This document shows positions 1 to 8,614 of a stretch of 64,000 nucleotides of DNA, piece by piece. Both the position numbers and the translations under genes were made by a program. The notes under the pieces are model-generated. The model had not been told where the DNA came from and made no database searches. It worked only from the letters and a program-made list of their open reading frames with translations. Within the stretch, counting starts at the first letter, position 1; every line of letters begins with the position of its first letter. The stretch covers positions 1 through 64,000 of the IMG/VR virus record IMGVR_UViG_3300042987_000557, one strand, 5' to 3'. Origin of the DNA: a virus.

Positions 1-246
1 TTCAATGTAATATTTAAGATTCGTACCAACACCAAGAAGGTTAGCACTTGATAAAGTAACCCAGTTCCATAAGGACCGGCATACGCCTAGAAATGTAGCC
101 TGTGAGATACGAACCCAGCCGCCTATCTTCTCAGGCGTACCTTGACGGAAACGAACCTTCTCTGAGGTATACCAACCACCTTCCGTGGTGTATCGTGTGT
201 TTTCACGATTACATCCGGGTCTGGCAATGATTTTTTGCAAGGGCAT
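1..246 (-). CDS. Tail/DNA-stabilisation protein, N-terminal part (runs off the left edge)
   Basis: The reading frame starts at an ATG at 246 and stays open to base 1, giving 82 residues. It begins MPLQKIIARPGCNRENTRYT and continues with a Trp/Gly-rich stretch (GGWYTSEKVRFRQGTPEKIG). This opening resembles proteins I associate with the P22 gp10-like packaged-DNA-stabilisation/tail group common in uncultured aquatic podoviruses; the assignment is from memory. The fragment at 63593-64000 looks like the C-terminal part of the same protein, which implies circularity. The upstream side is the antisense GIY-YIG gene, so transcription probably reads through from the lysis genes. Confidence 0.6.
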   Translation of the reverse strand, partial: MPLQKIIARPGCNRENTRYTTEGGWYTSEKVRFRQGTPEKIGGWVRISQATFLGVCRSLWNWVTLSSANLLGVGTNLKYYIE

Positions 247-254
247 GCTATAAT
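246..254 (+). promoter_or_regulatory. Extended -10 promoter of the GIY-YIG gene
   Basis: TGC followed by a consensus TATAAT (249-254), with no good -35 box. It lies 27 bases before the start codon at 281. TTCTCC (254-259) overlaps the -10 and is complementary to the ribosome binding site GGAGAA (271-276). A read-through transcript could therefore hide the site, while one starting at about 261 could not. Confidence 0.55.
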
Positions 255-280
255 TCTCCTACTTCAATACGGAGAACACC

Positions 281-970
281 ATGTACGTATACATCTGGAA
301 AGACCCAAGCGGCACCCCTTTCTACGTCGGTATGGGCAGCACTCTTGGCCGAACAAATCCCAAAGCAAAACGCCATCGCAATAAAGCCTGTTTGCAAAAA
401 CTTGCTGAAATCGGAGCCGATGCTGTAATTGTTGAGATACATAATGCGGCCACCGAAGACGATGCTAAGTCTATGGAGCAAATGTTCATAGCAAAATTTA
501 AGCGCATCCGTGATGGAGGCACTCTTACTAACATTTCTTCCGGAGGAGAGTTTCATAGGTCTAGCGAAGAAACCAAACAAAAACTTGTTGATCTATGGAA
601 GACCGAAAAGTACCGGACGTCCGCAGTCAATTCTAGAATAGGCATGAAACGCGATCTTCCTGAATCAACAAAAGAAGTTTTGCGTGCTAATTTATTAGCA
701 AATGAAGGCATGAAATCTTGGGCTGAACGTAACGGCAAAGATCCTGAGTTTGATGCCAAACGAATAGCAGGAATCCGAGCTGCACAAGGCAAGCGCCGAG
801 AAAAAATGTCCGACCCAGTAGCCCTTGCACAGCGCAAAGAACGCCTTAAAGCAACGATGGCTTCACCTGAGTATGCGGCTAAACGCGCTGCTTTTGATAC
901 GCCTGAATACCGAGCCAAGCTAGCTGCGGCCAGGAAATTGTATTGGGACAAACGCAAAGGACTCATTTAA
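281..970 (+). CDS. Free-standing GIY-YIG homing endonuclease, antisense in the late block
   Basis: The 229-residue protein opens with a GIY-YIG nuclease core: YVYIWKD..GTPFYVGMG at residues 2-19, followed by conserved Arg positions and a Glu in MEQMFIAKF that fits the catalytic acid. Residues ~95-229 carry NUMOD3-like DNA-binding repeats (FHRSSEETKQK, then DPEFDAKR and SPEYAAKR units). Ribosome site GGAG is 6 nt before the ATG. It is transcribed against the surrounding virion genes from its own promoter and converges with the endolysin gene two bases away, as expected for a selfish insertion between late genes. No intron is apparent. Confidence 0.85.
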   Translation: MYVYIWKDPSGTPFYVGMGSTLGRTNPKAKRHRNKACLQKLAEIGADAVIVEIHNAATEDDAKSMEQMFIAKFKRIRDGGTLTNISSGGEFHRSSEETKQKLVDLWKTEKYRTSAVNSRIGMKRDLPESTKEVLRANLLANEGMKSWAERNGKDPEFDAKRIAGIRAAQGKRREKMSDPVALAQRKERLKATMASPEYAAKRAAFDTPEYRAKLAAARKLYWDKRKGLI

Positions 971-972
971 AT

Positions 973-1491
973 TTACCCCGCGAGATACAGAGCTTTTTCA
1001 GCTTTGCGACGGCGCACCAATCCCGGTAACACTTTGCCCCCGCCCATAGTCCACATCATAAACGCTTCTGCTGCGCCTTCATAGTCGGCACGGTTGTTCT
1101 TTATTCTTATCGAAGACCGCTGGTAATTGCCGACTCCAGCGTTGAACGAAAAACTGACCACAGCGTCAAAGCTTGACTGACGGCCAGCAAGATTAGGAGA
1201 CATTCTAAGAACAGCGCGTTCAAAACGGACGAGATCATCCTCAAAAAGGCGATCAATCTCCTCCTGCGACCAAGTGCGATTATCTTGGGCTGCGAGCGGG
1301 TAGTCCTTGCGAAGGATGCCGGTATAGCCATCTTTCCTCAATACAGGTAGCTTGATCTGATCTTGGTATAAAACGTGACCGTAGCCAATTGTCCAAATAT
1401 GAGCAGGGCATAAATAAGGCTTGAGACTCTTACCCTCAAACCTGTGCATCAAATCAATGCCAGCCTGCCCTGTCTTCACTTCTTGTTGCAC
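973..1491 (-). CDS. Endolysin, GH24 (T4/lambdoid-type) lysozyme
   Basis: Muramidase that cuts peptidoglycan at lysis. The 172-residue protein has the GH24 layout: FEG with catalytic Glu19, TIGYGH at ~34-39, FDAVVSFSFNAGVGN in the middle and GLVRRRKAEKALYL at the end. There is no signal or SAR segment, so release probably depends on the adjacent holins. The likely start is a GTG at 1491, because the GIDLMHRFEG segment before the Glu is needed. It overlaps the upstream GIY-YIG gene by 16 nt and has no clear ribosome site, possibly because the endonuclease gene inserted there. Confidence 0.9.
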   Translation of the reverse strand: MQQEVKTGQAGIDLMHRFEGKSLKPYLCPAHIWTIGYGHVLYQDQIKLPVLRKDGYTGILRKDYPLAAQDNRTWSQEEIDRLFEDDLVRFERAVLRMSPNLAGRQSSFDAVVSFSFNAGVGNYQRSSIRIKNNRADYEGAAEAFMMWTMGGGKVLPGLVRRRKAEKALYLAG

Positions 1492-1958
1492 TTATCAAAA
1501 TGATAGCGACGCATATTGCCGCCTCCGCCTGAAAGGCCACAATGAGGGCAAGTTATAACTTCTCTTTTTCCTTTGCACGCTTGGCTCAAGCGCGACGTAA
1601 AATCTGGATCCGCAAGGCGTTTAGCCGCTCCTTTTTTATAAACTTCTGGGTCGCGTTTAACTCCAGAAGATCCGTTCGCGTCTGGTGATTTGTTGTATAG
1701 CTTATCTAAAAATAGTTCCAAAAAAGCCTCTTCCAACTCTCTCGCCTCTTGTATAGTTTCCGTTTCCTTCAATAATTTGAAGTCAAACGCATCAACACCG
1801 TATTTTTTTGCATCCTCTTCAAAACCTTGATAGTGAAGAAACAATCCTGTTTTTATGTATGACTTATGATGGATAAGCCTTAGCTCTACCTGTTTCGAGC
1901 TTCCAACATAAGCCTTCCCGTTGATTTTGTTAACAACTGCGTATACGCCGATAGTCAT
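1476..1958 (-). CDS. GIY-YIG homing endonuclease with C-terminal zinc finger
   Basis: This 160-residue protein has an N-terminal GIY-YIG core (GVYAVVNKINGKAYVGSS, residues 4-21), a downstream Glu-rich helix (ARELEEAFLELF) carrying the likely catalytic Glu, and a C-terminal zinc finger CPHCG...H..DKC, the usual DNA-targeting finger of T4 Seg-like enzymes. It is wedged between the holin and endolysin genes on the coding strand. ATGA overlaps the holin stop, and its own end overlaps the endolysin start. It thus uses the host operon's transcription and translation, unlike the antisense copy at 281-970. Confidence 0.85.
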   Translation of the reverse strand: MTIGVYAVVNKINGKAYVGSSKQVELRLIHHKSYIKTGLFLHYQGFEEDAKKYGVDAFDFKLLKETETIQEARELEEAFLELFLDKLYNKSPDANGSSGVKRDPEVYKKGAAKRLADPDFTSRLSQACKGKREVITCPHCGLSGGGGNMRRYHFDKCNKK

Positions 1959-2458
1959 TTTTTACCCCAACTCCTAGAGCCAAACCAAAACCCTAGTATA
2001 GTACCTATCATCGCCATCTCATCGTCCGAGAAGATAATCTCGGCAACTTTGATCAGGTCGTCCATAGATTGGACAAGGTGGGGGTGGTGCCAAACGTAAT
2101 AAGCGAGTACCGCATTAACAGCAATCAGTTCAAGGATCAGCAAGTAAGTGACGTTAGGACGTACAGTGCCGATGTAATTAACAACCCACCGGGAGCTTTT
2201 CTCCATCACCATCTTGTCATGGTCTAGCGCAGCGACTGTCATTTGAGCGTCAGTCTGCATGGCAATCTGATCTGTGCGGATCTCTTCCACCCGCTGTTGG
2301 GCTATAAAACCTTCCTTGGCTAAGGCTAGTTCGCGCTCCGATTGCATCCTTGCTAACTCAAGCTCATGGGCTTGGTCGGCTTTGTTTTGGAAGTAATCAA
2401 GCAGCTTAGGCAGGCCCGAGATCAGCAAACCGCCAAGCGTTGATAACAGTGAAAGCAT
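1955..2458 (-). CDS. Holin, three-TM type (GTA_holin_3TM-like)
   Basis: Of 167 residues, ~1-24 form an amphipathic or membrane helix (LLSTLGGLLISGLPKLLDYF). Residues ~25-85 are charged and helical. Then two clear membrane segments follow: TYLLILELIAVNAVLAYYVW and MAMIGTILGFWFGSRSW. The VRPNVTYLL...FWFGSRSWGKK pattern matches my recollection of the 3TM holin family PF11351. It sits beside the endolysin, so a lysis-timing pore is the natural role. Confidence 0.7.
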   Translation of the reverse strand: MLSLLSTLGGLLISGLPKLLDYFQNKADQAHELELARMQSERELALAKEGFIAQQRVEEIRTDQIAMQTDAQMTVAALDHDKMVMEKSSRWVVNYIGTVRPNVTYLLILELIAVNAVLAYYVWHHPHLVQSMDDLIKVAEIIFSDDEMAMIGTILGFWFGSRSWGKK

Positions 2459-2460
2459 GA

Positions 2461-2877
2461 CTACCCCTTAGCGGTTACAACATCTTGGCCCTTCTTAACT
2501 GTTACCTTAGTGCCTTCTACATCCACTTGCATGGGTTGCTCGGCACGGTCTAGTTTGTCAAGACGATGGATAAGATCCTTGATGACTTCAAACTCTGGCT
2601 TTTCTTGCTTGGGCGCGGTTCCGGCGATGCCGTTAAGCATCTGAATCAAAGCGGTCAATGACGCGCCAAGCAAACCCATGACAGCCGCGATCTTCTCGCC
2701 TTCTAAAAAGAGGGACGCACCAACACCCACAAGTACGATCAGGAAGATGTAAAGTAGCCCATCTTCGCCAATCGCTTTACCAGCAACTTCCTTGGCTGAG
2801 TCCTGAGCCTTGAGTTCCTCTAGCCTGATTCTGGCTTGCGCCTTGAGAACGGCTAACTCGTGGGTCTTGTCATCCAT
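2461..2877 (-). CDS. Membrane protein of the lysis cassette (possible second holin or antiholin)
   Basis: 138 residues: a charged helical N-terminus (~1-38), two membrane segments (LLYIFLIVLVGVGASLFL and IAAVMGLLGASLTALIQML), then a soluble C-terminal helix (VIKDLIHRLDKLDRAEQP). Topology and position directly upstream of the 3TM holin suggest a holin-like role, but I recognise no named family. The start overlaps the previous stop by one base (TAATG), indicating coupled translation. Confidence 0.6.
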   Translation of the reverse strand: MDDKTHELAVLKAQARIRLEELKAQDSAKEVAGKAIGEDGLLYIFLIVLVGVGASLFLEGEKIAAVMGLLGASLTALIQMLNGIAGTAPKQEKPEFEVIKDLIHRLDKLDRAEQPMQVDVEGTKVTVKKGQDVVTAKG

Positions 2878-3017
2878 TACGCCTCTTCCAACTGAGGCTT
2901 GGCTTGTTCACGCAGCTTGTCCACTAAAGCTGATACCTGTGCATAAGGTAAATTGCCCAGTGCCTGCATGATCAGATTAGCCTCTTCCACGGTCAGGTTA
3001 AAGTCTAGTGTTTTCAT
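2877..3017 (-). CDS. Small conserved phage protein (46 aa)
   Basis: Short reading frame MKTLDFNLTVEEANLIMQAL..., ending PQLEEA. The ATG overlaps the upstream stop as ATGA, and its own stop overlaps the next start as TAATG, so it is embedded in a translationally coupled chain. Similar short proteins with an 'LNFNLTVEETNLIL' opening recur beside lysis or tail genes of aquatic phages, as I recall. Function unknown. Confidence 0.7.
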   Translation of the reverse strand: MKTLDFNLTVEEANLIMQALGNLPYAQVSALVDKLREQAKPQLEEA

Positions 3018-3274
3018 GCTTGGGAAGCCTGATAAGCCGCACTCGCCGCAATCGCCGCATCAACAGCCGACATGTCATACCCGTCAAACCATCCCTTAGC
3101 TTTCATGATCTCAAGGTGTCTGACGTTCCTATCAAGGCAGTCAGCCTTTTCTTCTGCGGTGAAATTAACCTGACCAGCCACAATAGCGTTGATGAGATCA
3201 ACCGAGTCACCCATTGCTGAAAAGTGACGGTCAAGCTCTTCTTTTGCGGGGATTTCAATAACTTCAGACATCAT
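3014..3274 (-). CDS. Small protein downstream of the tail fibre
   Basis: 86 residues, acidic to neutral, mostly helical, ending in an Ala-rich tail (AAIAASAAYQASQA). The start overlaps the tail-fibre stop as TAATG, with GGAGC just upstream. No family recognised. Its place right after an S74-type fibre would suit a fibre assembly or accessory role, but nothing in the sequence proves this. Confidence 0.65.
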   Translation of the reverse strand: MMSEVIEIPAKEELDRHFSAMGDSVDLINAIVAGQVNFTAEEKADCLDRNVRHLEIMKAKGWFDGYDMSAVDAAIAASAAYQASQA

Positions 3275-5487
3275 TAAGCTCCTTTGAGGGTTGCAAGCTC
3301 GGCCTTCACCGAGTCGAGTTCGGTTTTCAATTGCTTGATCGCATTAACCATATGCCAAAACACGTTATCGGAATCGACTGACAATACGCCGGTGGATTCT
3401 TCCTTCACGCAGTCAGGGCAGACTTCTTGAAGTTCCTGAGCGATGACGCCAAGTTGGATGCCTTCTTTTTTTACAGCATCCGTTGGCTTGAGTTCAGCAT
3501 CAACCTCTTCCGGCAAACGGTACTCAAAGTTGCGAACCCGAATCTGGCTTACAACATCTAAACCTTCATTGTTATCAACGATGTTCTTCTTGAGCCTGCG
3601 ATCTGAGGTGGTTGACCATGAAGAGGAGTTATTGCCTTGGTACATACCCCCAGATCCCGGAACCATATACCCTGTGTTTGATCCCTTGCCTGTTGCGTTG
3701 TAATGACATATTACTATTTCGCTACCTGCTGAAGAAGCCGATGCCGTTGCTCCAGAACCTATATAAACACCATATGAACCAGTGGTTACAGTGTTGCCAG
3801 CGTTAAAACCAAGAGATACATGGTCAGTACCCGTTGTTACACTACCACCCGCATTAGCTCCAACTGCCACGTTATATCTTCCTGTGGTGTTAGCACCTAG
3901 TGAAGCAGCTCCAAATGCCGCATTGTCACTACTAGTAGCCAGATCCAACGCCTGATACCCAACAGCGGTGTTGTTTGCGCCAGTGGTGTTTTCGGTAAGT
4001 GCTTGTGTTCCAACAGCGGTGTTGTTTGCGCCAGAGGTGTTTGAGACAAGCGCTCTGTCACCGACCGCAGTATTGGCAGAAGCAGTGCTGTTCTCTAAAG
4101 AACGATAACCAACAGCGGTGTTGCCAGAGGCGGTAGTGTTGTCCAAGAGAGCCTGCCACCCAACAGCAGTGTTGAGTGAGCCTGTGCTATTCGTCGCCAA
4201 CGCACTCGCACCCACCGCAGTGTTGGTGGACACAGCACCCGCGCCACGGCCTACCCGGACTCCGTAGATCGTCGCATCACCCGTGTCTACAACCAGCTTG
4301 CTGCCTGTGACGGCAGAGGTGGTCCCAACCAGCAAGTTGCCGGAGGAGTCGATCCGCATTTGCTCGTTTTGATTACCACCATTTGCTCTAGTCTTAAAGA
4401 CTAGTGATCCCGCATAGTTTCCGTCCGTTGCGTTTTCTTTGTAACCCTCAACAGAACCAAAACTTGTGTAAGTTGAGCCGGTGTATTTACCGACAAAATT
4501 AATTGCACCGCCTACTCCAGTGGCAATTGCAGTGCTGTCAACTGCCGCAATTTGCGCCCTAGGAATACCTACTGTGTAGAATTTAGCGCCAACAACCTCA
4601 AACTTTGCATCTTCTATAACGGATGTATCGCCAACAAAAAGCCTACCGTTTGAATCAACCCTTAACCTCTCCGTCCCACCCGTACTAATCGCAGCCGTAT
4701 CCGCAGCAGGGAAGAACACGCCTGTATTGGTGTCTCCGGTGGCTGTAATGGAAGGTGCGCTAGCCGAGCCTGCACCGTGAACGACAACGCTCGTGGTTAG
4801 GGTATCCGTTGTCTTGTTGTACGTCAGGCCAGCGTCGCCGCCGAAACTGCCGCCGTCGTTGAACTGGACTTGCGTGTCGGAGCCACCGGGAGAAGTCGAA
4901 GCAGGGGCCGACGAAGTCCAAGTCGTACCATTAGAAGTCAGTACATTACCGACAGACCCCGGTGCGACAAACTGAACAGCCGAAGTACCGTTACCAAGAA
5001 CGACGTTATTTGCCGTTAGTGTCGCAACACCTGTACCACCCGAAGCAACCGCAAGCGCAGAACCTAGCGTCAGTGAACTTAGATGCGTAATCGCATCTAC
5101 CACATCCGTGCCGTTGTCATAGAGCACCATGACTTTCCCGTTGGGCACTGACACACCTGTCTGTCCACTAACCTTGACGGTTACAGCAAACCCGCCTGTG
5201 GTGTTGTTATAGACAATGTACGACTTCTGTACCGCAGGTACATTTAATGTCGCCGCACCGCCCGGAGTGCCCGTCAAATTTAAATACAAAGCGCGAGCAT
5301 TCTGGAGCGCGGTTGTATCGGTAAGTGAGATAGTGATCGAAGTACTCGACATCGTGATATCAGCTTTTCCACCAATCGCTTGTTCGATAGCGTCGCCAAT
5401 ATTTGCGTTTGTCGTTGTACCCCAGGTGCCACTTTGCTCACCCGTACCAATTAACTCAAATTTAAGGTCTGACCATGTGCTTGCCAT
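3274..5487 (-). CDS. Tail fibre with C-terminal S74 self-cleaving chaperone
   Basis: 737 residues. The N-terminus (MASTWSDLKFELIGTGEQSG) resembles virion-attachment segments of podoviral fibres. The middle is rich in Gly, Thr and Ser. Residues ~400-600 hold many NTAVGxxAL-type repeats, a beta-rich head motif also seen in trimeric autotransporter adhesins. The last 110 residues are a peptidase S74 intramolecular chaperone: SDRRLKKNI (Ser628, Lys633/634 of the Ser-Lys dyad) and QLGVIAQELQEV, then a terminal coiled coil. Such domains trimerise the fibre and cut themselves off. It probably sets host range. Confidence 0.9.
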   Translation of the reverse strand: MASTWSDLKFELIGTGEQSGTWGTTTNANIGDAIEQAIGGKADITMSSTSITISLTDTTALQNARALYLNLTGTPGGAATLNVPAVQKSYIVYNNTTGGFAVTVKVSGQTGVSVPNGKVMVLYDNGTDVVDAITHLSSLTLGSALAVASGGTGVATLTANNVVLGNGTSAVQFVAPGSVGNVLTSNGTTWTSSAPASTSPGGSDTQVQFNDGGSFGGDAGLTYNKTTDTLTTSVVVHGAGSASAPSITATGDTNTGVFFPAADTAAISTGGTERLRVDSNGRLFVGDTSVIEDAKFEVVGAKFYTVGIPRAQIAAVDSTAIATGVGGAINFVGKYTGSTYTSFGSVEGYKENATDGNYAGSLVFKTRANGGNQNEQMRIDSSGNLLVGTTSAVTGSKLVVDTGDATIYGVRVGRGAGAVSTNTAVGASALATNSTGSLNTAVGWQALLDNTTASGNTAVGYRSLENSTASANTAVGDRALVSNTSGANNTAVGTQALTENTTGANNTAVGYQALDLATSSDNAAFGAASLGANTTGRYNVAVGANAGGSVTTGTDHVSLGFNAGNTVTTGSYGVYIGSGATASASSAGSEIVICHYNATGKGSNTGYMVPGSGGMYQGNNSSSWSTTSDRRLKKNIVDNNEGLDVVSQIRVRNFEYRLPEEVDAELKPTDAVKKEGIQLGVIAQELQEVCPDCVKEESTGVLSVDSDNVFWHMVNAIKQLKTELDSVKAELATLKGA

Positions 5488-5497
5488 TTTGATGCTC

Positions 5498-6706
5498 CTA
5501 CGCAGCTACAGGCACCCAATTGGGTGTCTGGGAATCATTAACAGGTGTCCAGTTGGGATTACTAACGGTGGAAGTGTTACCCACAAAAATCGCTCCGCCC
5601 GTATCGGGATAAATTCTGAAGCCTACTTCAAAGGGTGAAACATTTCCAACAACATTTAAACTACCGGTGTCAGGTGTTACAACAAAGCCCCCTACGACGA
5701 CAACCGGAGCTGACCCTACAAGAACCGCACCACCTGTTGGGGTAATTATAGTTCCGATTGACGAAACTGGGGCATATCCTTCAGCAACTATCGCACCTGT
5801 GGTGGGGGACGAAGTAATAGCCTGTTCAGGAATCTTGCCCTCAACAGACAACGCCCCGGTATCCGGTACGACTACATTTTCTCTAACAAGACTTGGTGCA
5901 TGGCCTGCAAAGACGGCTGCACCTGTGTCAGGGATCTTATCCTGACCAATATTAAAGACAGGCGGGAAGCCTTCAATAACGGCTGCACCGGTGCTTGGCA
6001 CAATACCACGATCAACAAGCGGAGCTTGTGAAGCAATAACCGCCGACCCAGTGCCCGGACTTGAAGTAAGTGCCTGTGTAGGTACAGCACCGACAAGCGA
6101 CAGCGCCCCGGTTGATGGCGTGATAATCCCGCCCGTCTGAGCCGTAGGTGCATACCCAACAAAGAGGAGATCATTCGCCGCAGGAGTGATGCGGAAGTTG
6201 GTTAGCAGTGTCGGTACATGCCCTGCAACAGCAAGCTCGCCTGTAGCAGGCGTAACAAAGAATGACTGTTGAATAACAGGCGCAACACCGCCACCGTCCC
6301 AAGGCGTTTGCCCCCAGCCTTCAATACCCCATCCTGATAAGAACCCAATGGCCCCCGAAGATGGTGTGATCTCTCGGTTATCCGAAACAGTAATCGTGGG
6401 TGCTACACCGGCAAAAGTTGCCGCACCTGCCGAAGGCGTAGCAGAAACCTGTCCTGTTGTTTCAGGCGCATACCCAAGAAGTGCCACTGCTCCCGTATCG
6501 GGAGTTATGACCGTGCTTTGAACAACAGAAGGTGCTGAACCGGCAAGAACTGCCGCACCAACGCTTGGTGTTACCGAACTAGCAACAATGTCTGTAGGCG
6601 CTGCCCCAGCAAGCGTAAGCGAACCCACATCCGGGGTGATGAGAATCCCAACCCCCCAGCCATAGGAACCCCAACTGCCCCGACTCCAGCCGGTTTCAGT
6701 CGCCAC
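5498..6706 (-). CDS. Repeat-built virion protein (TPxxGxxxxxGxAP repeats)
   Basis: 402 residues made largely of about fifteen units of ~20-24 aa that read roughly [I/V][T/V]P[D/S]TGA-x4-G-x-AP. The N-terminus is WSRGSWGSYGWG; the C-terminus has NPNWTPV..TPNWVPV. Such beta-rich tandem repeats are typical of fibre-associated or capsid-surface proteins. One unit of the same type closes the protein at 62823-63590, so the two may share a fold or binding partner. Function unknown. Confidence 0.7.
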   Translation of the reverse strand: MATETGWSRGSWGSYGWGVGILITPDVGSLTLAGAAPTDIVASSVTPSVGAAVLAGSAPSVVQSTVITPDTGAVALLGYAPETTGQVSATPSAGAATFAGVAPTITVSDNREITPSSGAIGFLSGWGIEGWGQTPWDGGGVAPVIQQSFFVTPATGELAVAGHVPTLLTNFRITPAANDLLFVGYAPTAQTGGIITPSTGALSLVGAVPTQALTSSPGTGSAVIASQAPLVDRGIVPSTGAAVIEGFPPVFNIGQDKIPDTGAAVFAGHAPSLVRENVVVPDTGALSVEGKIPEQAITSSPTTGAIVAEGYAPVSSIGTIITPTGGAVLVGSAPVVVVGGFVVTPDTGSLNVVGNVSPFEVGFRIYPDTGGAIFVGNTSTVSNPNWTPVNDSQTPNWVPVAA

Positions 6707-6718
6707 AGCAATCCTTTA

Positions 6719-7177
6719 TTAGGTCAGCGTGAAAACGCCGGTTGCAGCAGGGAGGATCGTAAGCGTGTTAGGCGAAGAAACAGTAAACTGTGACGAAGAC
6801 AAACGGCAAAAACACAAAAGCTTGCCTGCCGTAGCGCCTGTCGAATTACGGATGACCGCGTACTTGATATTAGCCAACGCCGTACCAGAAGCGGTAAAGG
6901 TCAAACCAATAGTTGAATACGTGAACTTCATCTGTTTAGCCGACGCCCCAACCGTCCACTTACCGGTTGCCGGAGGAATGTCCCGACCGCCTGTAACATA
7001 GCCACCCTGCTGTGCAATCTCGTTAGTGATTGACGCGTAGGTACTAAGCGTGAACGTGGATGTATTACTGGCAGACGTTGCCAGGACCATTTTAAAAACA
7101 CCAGCACCTAACGTAATCGTACCGTTGCCGATATAGCGTTTGGCCGAGTTATATAATTGCCATGCGGATGCAGCCAT
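6719..7177 (-). CDS. Putative tail/virion structural protein
   Basis: 152 residues (MAASAWQLYNSAKRYIGNGT...), predominantly beta and rich in Thr, Ser and Gly. It resembles in style the 142-aa protein at 8615-9043 (both open with a short aromatic segment, describe an 'L/A-Y-T/S' beta pattern and end in short hydrophobic strands). It lies 2 nt from the methyltransferase-fusion gene. A minor structural role is inferred from position only. Confidence 0.65.
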   Translation of the reverse strand: MAASAWQLYNSAKRYIGNGTITLGAGVFKMVLATSASNTSTFTLSTYASITNEIAQQGGYVTGGRDIPPATGKWTVGASAKQMKFTYSTIGLTFTASGTALANIKYAVIRNSTGATAGKLLCFCRLSSSQFTVSSPNTLTILPAATGVFTLT

Positions 7178-7178
7178 T

Positions 7179-8606
7179 TTAAAGCTCCTTCAAATCGGCG
7201 TAGGAAGCGCCGGTTTCCAAAATATGGCGAAGCAATCCTTCACCATAAACTTCTAACTCGATCTCGTCCCCGATGGATCTGATCGTGTCGATAAATTCTT
7301 GGGCTTGAGAAACCATCCAGGGATTGCAGTAGAAGATCTTGCCACCGACTCCTACAGGGAGTACTGCTTGACCATCATTTTCTTTCTGTTCGTAGGCATG
7401 ATGGGCACCTTCTTCAAGGCAAGAGTCACATCCAAAAAGATGAAAACGCTTGAATCCTAACATTCTAAACAAGGGAATGGTTCGTAGCAATACGGTAGAG
7501 CCTCCAGGGACTGGATACCATGTTTTATATTGCTCAGCTAGCATAGGCGAAAGTAGATCCGCCATCGTATGCCAAATGTAAGTCCTGTCTTTTGGTGCTT
7601 TATCAAACACCGAAGGATGGCATTGCGAAGCTAAAAAATACTTACAATCAGGGATGATAGGTTCAATAAACCGATTATTAAACTCACGAGCATCGACCAT
7701 GACAAAAGCGGAGGGCATCACGCCCCGGTCAATACAATACTTATAAGCGTTATTCGTTGCAATCAGTTTAACGCCTTTCTCACGAAGCTCACGAATCTGG
7801 TCAAAGGTTCTTGCCAGTGAAGGTCCACCACCCACAATCATGACTTCCGTGTCGTTAGTCGGATAAGGCTGAACCTGTGTAAACCCTAGTTTGATATTGT
7901 GAGCGACGTTGGCCTTGATGACTTCGTCTTCGGTGTTAACAACACCTGCACTGACAACATCCGAACCTGAGATCCAGTTCGATACATAAAACATGCAGCT
8001 ATCGCCTGCGTCCTTAGACCAATGAATGACGCATTTACGATCAATAAACTTTTGCAACCACCAAGCAAAAGGCTGAACAGTTAAGTGCAGCTTATGCCCA
8101 ACGAGATCCCCCATCACATCATCAACCGTGGAGATCTGGAAAAACACATGCTGACAAGAAGCTAGGCAGTTATCCAATACCCGATCAACAAGATGCGGGC
8201 GAATGTGCTCAAGGACATCCGTGCAATAACCGTACACTGCTTGCACCGACAGAGGCTGTGTGAGATCGGCCTCCAGAAACCGCATACAGTGCTTTTGCGT
8301 GTCCAACATAGGGCGAATATCTTCGTCCAAACAGTTATCTGCAAAGTCCACCATCGTGACATCAAGGCCACCGAAAAAGGCCATCGCCAACGCCCCACGA
8401 CCTGTACCACACCCGAGATCAAGTACGGATGCTCCTGCTGGTGGTTGAGCTTGACGTAAAAATTCATGGACAACATGCTCCCCCGGAGCAACAACCCTGT
8501 ACTCAGGGCGGTTCCACATCATTTTGTACAGTTCTTTCTCAAGCGGTCTCGTGTTGGTAATTTTCACAACAGGCGGGTCCGATTTAACACCAGCAAAAAA
8601 GGTCAT
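7179..8606 (-). CDS. Fusion of a SAM methyltransferase and a DUF115/MptE-like domain
   Basis: 475 residues. The N-terminal half (~50-200) is a class I methyltransferase with motif I VLDLGCGTGRGALAMA and an acidic motif II position (VTMVDFAD). The C-terminal half (~250-440) matches the DUF115 (6-hydroxymethylpterin pyrophosphokinase MptE-like / Maf-like) pattern: EVMIVGGGPSLARTFDQI, KLIATNNAYKYCIDRGVMPS, FVMVDAREFN. DUF115 occurs in archaeal pterin kinases and in flagellin glycosylation (Maf) proteins. Lying among tail genes, it may modify a virion protein or a host surface sugar; substrate unknown. Confidence 0.75.
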   Translation of the reverse strand: MTFFAGVKSDPPVVKITNTRPLEKELYKMMWNRPEYRVVAPGEHVVHEFLRQAQPPAGASVLDLGCGTGRGALAMAFFGGLDVTMVDFADNCLDEDIRPMLDTQKHCMRFLEADLTQPLSVQAVYGYCTDVLEHIRPHLVDRVLDNCLASCQHVFFQISTVDDVMGDLVGHKLHLTVQPFAWWLQKFIDRKCVIHWSKDAGDSCMFYVSNWISGSDVVSAGVVNTEDEVIKANVAHNIKLGFTQVQPYPTNDTEVMIVGGGPSLARTFDQIRELREKGVKLIATNNAYKYCIDRGVMPSAFVMVDAREFNNRFIEPIIPDCKYFLASQCHPSVFDKAPKDRTYIWHTMADLLSPMLAEQYKTWYPVPGGSTVLLRTIPLFRMLGFKRFHLFGCDSCLEEGAHHAYEQKENDGQAVLPVGVGGKIFYCNPWMVSQAQEFIDTIRSIGDEIELEVYGEGLLRHILETGASYADLKEL

Positions 8607-8614
8607 TGGTTCTC

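Noticed and set aside
5216-5638. Rightward open frames opposite the tail fibre and the 402-aa repeat protein.
   Set aside because: Shadows of Thr/Gly-rich coding sequence; no start signals and improbable protein composition.
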